Both the position numbers and the translations under genes were made by a program. 9,687 nt of DNA from Opitutia bacterium (GTDB lineage Bacteria > Verrucomicrobiota > Verrucomicrobiia > Opitutales > Seribacteraceae), in the NCBI GenBank assembly GCA_018695085.1, contig JABHOU010000447.1:1-9687 (forward strand), in the 5' to 3' direction. Each line of letters begins with the position of its first letter. Position 1 is the first letter of the stretch. The notes beneath the pieces were generated by a model. The model worked only from the letters and a program-made list of their open reading frames with translations, was not told the origin of the DNA and did no database searches. Of this stretch, positions 7,324 through 9,687 are shown in pieces.

Positions 7324-8239
7324 AAAATTTCTTACGAAATTCCTCGGCACCCAAGATCTTGGCGGTCGGGTAGCGGGATTTGATTGTGTTCCGGGACTCA
7401 TCGTCCCAACAACCGAAGCAAAGGCCCTCGGACAAACTGAAATAAGGAATATTGCAAATTCTCTCGATCAAAGGACGGAAACCTTCAGCGTGTCCGTAAA
7501 CGTTCATTTCTAGGAATTGGTAACTGTAATCAGTCGAACGCTCGGAGAATTTGGTCAGATCCAGCGAGGGTGCTTTAGACAGCAATTTCACTTCTACGGG
7601 ATTTCCCTCGGCAACTTCCCGACAGAGTTGAAAGGCATCAAGCATGCTTCCCTTGCCATCCTGGAACATGCATTTCTTATCAACGTCAAAAGCTACCCAT
7701 GTACTCGAACCAGTTGGTTGGTACTCAAGCAAAGTGTGCCCATTATTATAAGAATTCATTGGTTTCAATGTATGGGTCGATACAACTCTCGTTCTCATTC
7801 CATGCCCTTGCGCCAACTGCTCGACAAACCTCGCAAGTGGCCCGCAAGTCAAAGAAAGAAATCTCTTGCCCGCTTCCCTTTCCAGTTCACGAATCGTAGA
7901 CCCGTCATCCGAATTCCCCCGAATGGCAAGCAAGGAACAAAAAAGTAAATTATTCAATCCATCTTCTTCGTCCCATACAACTCGTTGGGCATTACGAACT
8001 TGAGGCTTGGCAAACCGATATACGCCGGGAATGGAACAATCATATATTTCATTCTCGAAGGCATAGGTTCCGGCTTTGACGAACAATTCATCGGGCAAAT
8101 CAATCTCTTGGATATCCGTCCTCTTCGGATGAACGGGCTTCAAAACACCATTCTTTCCCGCTCGAAATACTACGCTTGGGTCACAGGAAAGGACTTTGGC
8201 TGTTTTAAAGAATCGAGAAATGGCAGAAAGAAAACTCAA
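7307..8239 (-). CDS. Transglutaminase-like protein of unknown function
   Basis: A 310-residue frame with no clear signal peptide or membrane span, so probably cytoplasmic. The central part looks like a transglutaminase/papain-like core: LTCGPLARFVEQLAQGHGM (130-148) fits the nucleophile helix, with Cys132, RTRVVSTHTL (149-158) the following strand, NNGHTLLEYQP (165-175) the His strand, with His168, and TWVAFDVDKKCMF (180-192) the Asp strand, with Asp185 or Asp187. The C-H-D order and spacing match the family. About 130 N-terminal and 120 C-terminal residues are unassigned. The frame can start only at TTG 8237-8239 (an in-frame stop lies upstream and no ATG occurs before Met148); TTG at residue 33, after a GGAAAG, is another candidate, so the N-terminus is uncertain. 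It overlaps the SDR gene by 17 nt and so belongs to the operon. Protease, amidase or glycan/peptide-modifying roles are all possible; none is shown. Confidence 0.8.
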   Translation of the reverse strand: MSFLSAISRFFKTAKVLSCDPSVVFRAGKNGVLKPVHPKRTDIQEIDLPDELFVKAGTYAFENEIYDCSIPGVYRFAKPQVRNAQRVVWDEEDGLNNLLFCSLLAIRGNSDDGSTIRELEREAGKRFLSLTCGPLARFVEQLAQGHGMRTRVVSTHTLKPMNSYNNGHTLLEYQPTGSSTWVAFDVDKKCMFQDGKGSMLDAFQLCREVAEGNPVEVKLLSKAPSLDLTKFSERSTDYSYQFLEMNVYGHAEGFRPLIERICNIPYFSLSEGLCFGCWDDESRNTIKSRYPTAKILGAEEFRKKFYEWIF

Positions 8240-8467
8240 GTTGAAAAATATTTCAATATGATATCAGAACGCTCAATACCTAAAGTAAGCAACCGCTTAT
8301 CCCGTTAGATGAGGCAAGTTTGGTAACGGTTCAAAAACGACATAACCCGGACCCGAAGAATGGTAGATTTGCTTCCGAACCCGATGGATCAGAACTTTAT
8401 CCAAATATGAGGGCTCAAGACTACATTGAGTTTCCTTCATCTTATGCTTCGCTTATTTGGTTTAAAG
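8240..8467 (-). other. 228-nt interval between flippase and transglutaminase-like gene
   Basis: This is the only sizeable interval in an otherwise tightly packed gene series. It contains a possible 47-codon ORF (8297-8440), a 6-bp stem with a 4-nt loop (TTGAAA/TTTCAA, 8256-8241) one base before the TTG start of the next gene, and a looser CCGTTA/TAACGG inverted repeat (8329-8324 and 8307-8302). I see no stem followed by a T-run that would make a convincing terminator, and no well-spaced -35/-10 pair. It may be a decayed gene or a site of past insertion. Confidence 0.5.
8297..8440 (-). CDS. Possible small ORF, 47 residues, or remnant of a lost gene
   Basis: An ATG at 8438-8440 opens a 47-codon frame ending at TAA 8297-8299. 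It begins MKETQCSLEPSYLDKVLIHR and ends YVVFEPLPNLPHLTG. The composition is protein-like, with mixed charged and hydrophobic residues and no low complexity, and a GAAG sits 6 nt before the ATG. I recognise no family. It starts 27 nt after the flippase stop, on the same strand and in the only real gap, so it could be a genuine small cluster gene or the N-terminus of a decayed one. A frame this short can occur by chance, so confidence is low. Confidence 0.3.
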   Translation of the reverse strand: MKETQCSLEPSYLDKVLIHRVRKQIYHSSGPGYVVFEPLPNLPHLTG

Positions 8468-9687
8468 TCATATAGGTTCGTTTCTTCCAAGGTTTTGAAG
8501 AAACAACTTGAACACTTTGTGGTCATCACGATTCAAAAAGAGTATCCAGATAAGAGCGATGCAAAAACACGAAATTAGTATGCCGACTGCGGACAGTTCG
8601 AGTAAGTTCAACCCATTAGTCAATTCGGTTGACCCCAAAAACATAAGGTTTGCCCCCAATGCCCAAAGGTGAGTTCGCCAATAGGAGTAAGGAATAGGGA
8701 AGAGCTTTTGCGCAAAACGATAAACGAACAGGTTATAGGCAAGATTGCCTGCAAGAAATGCAACGGCTCCACCGAGCACCCCAATAGCCGGCACTAGAAA
8801 AAGATTTGCAGGTACTAGCAGAATAAAGGCCAAGCCTTGAGCGTAGGAAGTAAAGACGGGGCTACCGCTTACCCATATCCCTGTCGCTAAGATATTGCTT
8901 GCCCCCATGTAAAAGAAACCCGTAGCCAGCAGGGGAATTAACCTATGAGCATCAAGATAAGAGATAGGAAAAATAATCTGCACCAGAGGTTGCCCCAATG
9001 CGGCAAGGAAACTCAACATTACTCCGAAAACACACACATAAAGTTTGTAAGTCTTGGCATAAATCGATGGAGCCTCCGGTTTTTTCATAACTGAAAGAGC
9101 GAAAGGATCATAAGCTAAACGAAAGGACGTAGTTAACATAATTAAGGACGATGCAATAGCAAAGCCCACGGAATAAATTCCTTGTTCCCTGAGCGATAGA
9201 AAGAGATTAATACAATATCTCCCGATCTGAGTTTGTCCCCAGTTCAGGATTGTCGCTGGTATTTGAGGCAAAGCATACAATAAGACAGGAAGTAGAACTA
9301 ATTTTGCCGGTGTCCGAAAAAGCCTTCCTGCAAGCATAAGGAAGGCAACGCAAAAACCGCAGGTCGCTCCCACAACCCCACCTAGAAATACTCCTAGCAC
9401 ACCAATCTCAAAAACTGTCACGAATACCAAAGTTGCAATCAACATAGGCAAAATGTGGGAAAGCTGAACAACCACATAATGATATGGTTTCCCAAGAAAT
9501 CGTAGCATGGAAGCAAGACAGGTTTGCATAACCCCGAAGAACATTCCGAGCGAACCGACTTGCACGTACAACGCTAGATCGTGACCCGAGATCGGTCCCT
9601 CTTTGCGGATCTGCAATAGTTGAACGATTTGAGGTGCGAAAAAGGCAAACGCTCCGCTGATAAGACAGGCAATTGCCATGCTTACCC
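8468..9687 (-). CDS. Polysaccharide flippase, Wzx-like (MOP superfamily), 5' end cut by window
   Basis: A strongly hydrophobic frame of more than 400 codons runs from the right edge to TGA 8468-8470. An ATG occurs at 9677-9679, but the frame stays open upstream of it and the visible protein begins within what is normally an early transmembrane hairpin (ACLISGAFAFFAPQIVQLL), so the true start lies beyond the window. About ten to twelve hydrophobic segments alternate with short charged loops; features fitting Polysacc_synt/RfbX-like flippases are GVLGVFLGGVVGATCGF, a central QIGRYCINLFLSLREQGIYS (motif typically before TM7) and AIGVLGGAVAFLAGNLAYN near the C-terminus. Known role: translocation of undecaprenyl-PP-linked repeat units across the inner membrane. 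Its place as the first visible gene, followed by glycosyltransferases, supports a Wzx/Wzy-type pathway. A teichoic- or peptidoglycan-type MOP member is less likely given the context. Confidence 0.85.
   Translation of the reverse strand, partial: VSMAIACLISGAFAFFAPQIVQLLQIRKEGPISGHDLALYVQVGSLGMFFGVMQTCLASMLRFLGKPYHYVVVQLSHILPMLIATLVFVTVFEIGVLGVFLGGVVGATCGFCVAFLMLAGRLFRTPAKLVLLPVLLYALPQIPATILNWGQTQIGRYCINLFLSLREQGIYSVGFAIASSLIMLTTSFRLAYDPFALSVMKKPEAPSIYAKTYKLYVCVFGVMLSFLAALGQPLVQIIFPISYLDAHRLIPLLATGFFYMGASNILATGIWVSGSPVFTSYAQGLAFILLVPANLFLVPAIGVLGGAVAFLAGNLAYNLFVYRFAQKLFPIPYSYWRTHLWALGANLMFLGSTELTNGLNLLELSAVGILISCFCIALIWILFLNRDDHKVFKLFLQNLGRNEPI

Noticed and set aside
7324..7401. 26-residue N-terminal extension of the SDR
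   Set aside because: Extended SDRs place the glycine-rich loop close to the N-terminus, and the extra residues overlap the preceding gene; the ATG at 7321-7323 fits.
8241..8256. Small hairpin TTGAAA-TATT-TTTCAA just before the TTG start of the transglutaminase-like gene
   Set aside because: Only 6 bp and AT-rich, with no T-run after it; too weak for a terminator and not clearly regulatory.
8302..8329. Inverted repeat CCGTTA/TAACGG with a 16-nt spacer in the gap
   Set aside because: Short arms, long spacer and no T-tract; expected by chance in a few hundred bases.
8240..8340. Promoter-like TTGAAC with TCTAAC 19 nt further on, upstream of the transglutaminase-like gene
   Set aside because: Both hexamers match the sigma-70 consensus at only 4 of 6 positions and the spacing is too long.
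1..9687. Plus-strand open frames such as 1308-2060 and 1115-1552
   Set aside because: They run antisense to well-supported genes, have no recognisable motifs and show the composition expected of shadows.

Overview
The window is an internal stretch of a bacterial surface-polysaccharide (O-antigen, capsule or exopolysaccharide) gene cluster. Every gene I can support lies on the minus strand, so transcription runs from right to left. The content (MOP-family flippase, several GT-B glycosyltransferases, a sugar-nucleotide 2-epimerase, an extended SDR and an AsnB-type amidotransferase) fits a Wzx/Wzy-type locus, probably of a Gram-negative bacterium. No rRNA, tRNA or taxon-specific marker is present, so I do not name an organism. 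Sampled 60-base lines vary from about 40% to 68% G+C, typical of mosaic glycan loci.

Layout in transcription order: the 3' part of a Wzx-like flippase (9687-8468, cut by the right edge); a 228-nt gap holding only a possible 47-codon ORF; a transglutaminase-like protein of unknown role (8239-7307); an extended SDR epimerase/reductase (7323-6445); a GT-B glycosyltransferase that may begin at a CTG codon (about 6448-5288); an asparagine-synthase-like amidotransferase (5300-3345); a truncated GT4 glycosyltransferase keeping only its N-terminal half (3343-2786); a full-length homologue of that fragment (about 2702-1539); a non-hydrolysing UDP-GlcNAc 2-epimerase of the WecB type (1531-446); and the N-terminal part of another GT4 glycosyltransferase (445-1, cut by the left edge). 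Most junctions are overlaps or gaps of a few bases, so the block from about 8239 to 1 is probably one operon.

Taken together, the SDR and the WecB-like enzyme would make NDP-sugar precursors (ManNAc-type or a related 2-epimer), the glycosyltransferases would build the repeat unit on the lipid carrier, the AsnB-like protein would amidate a carboxylated sugar or another cluster-specific acceptor, and the flippase would export the lipid-linked unit. No polymerase (Wzy), initiating phosphoglycosyltransferase or chain-length regulator is visible; they would lie outside the window.

The most unusual points are the truncated glycosyltransferase beside its much more GC-rich full-length homologue, which looks like a recombination scar; the transglutaminase-like protein inside a glycan operon; the likely CTG start in a CTGA overlap; and the small ORF in the only sizeable gap. 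I see no strong sign of a wholly new system. The transglutaminase-like gene is the best candidate for undescribed function.
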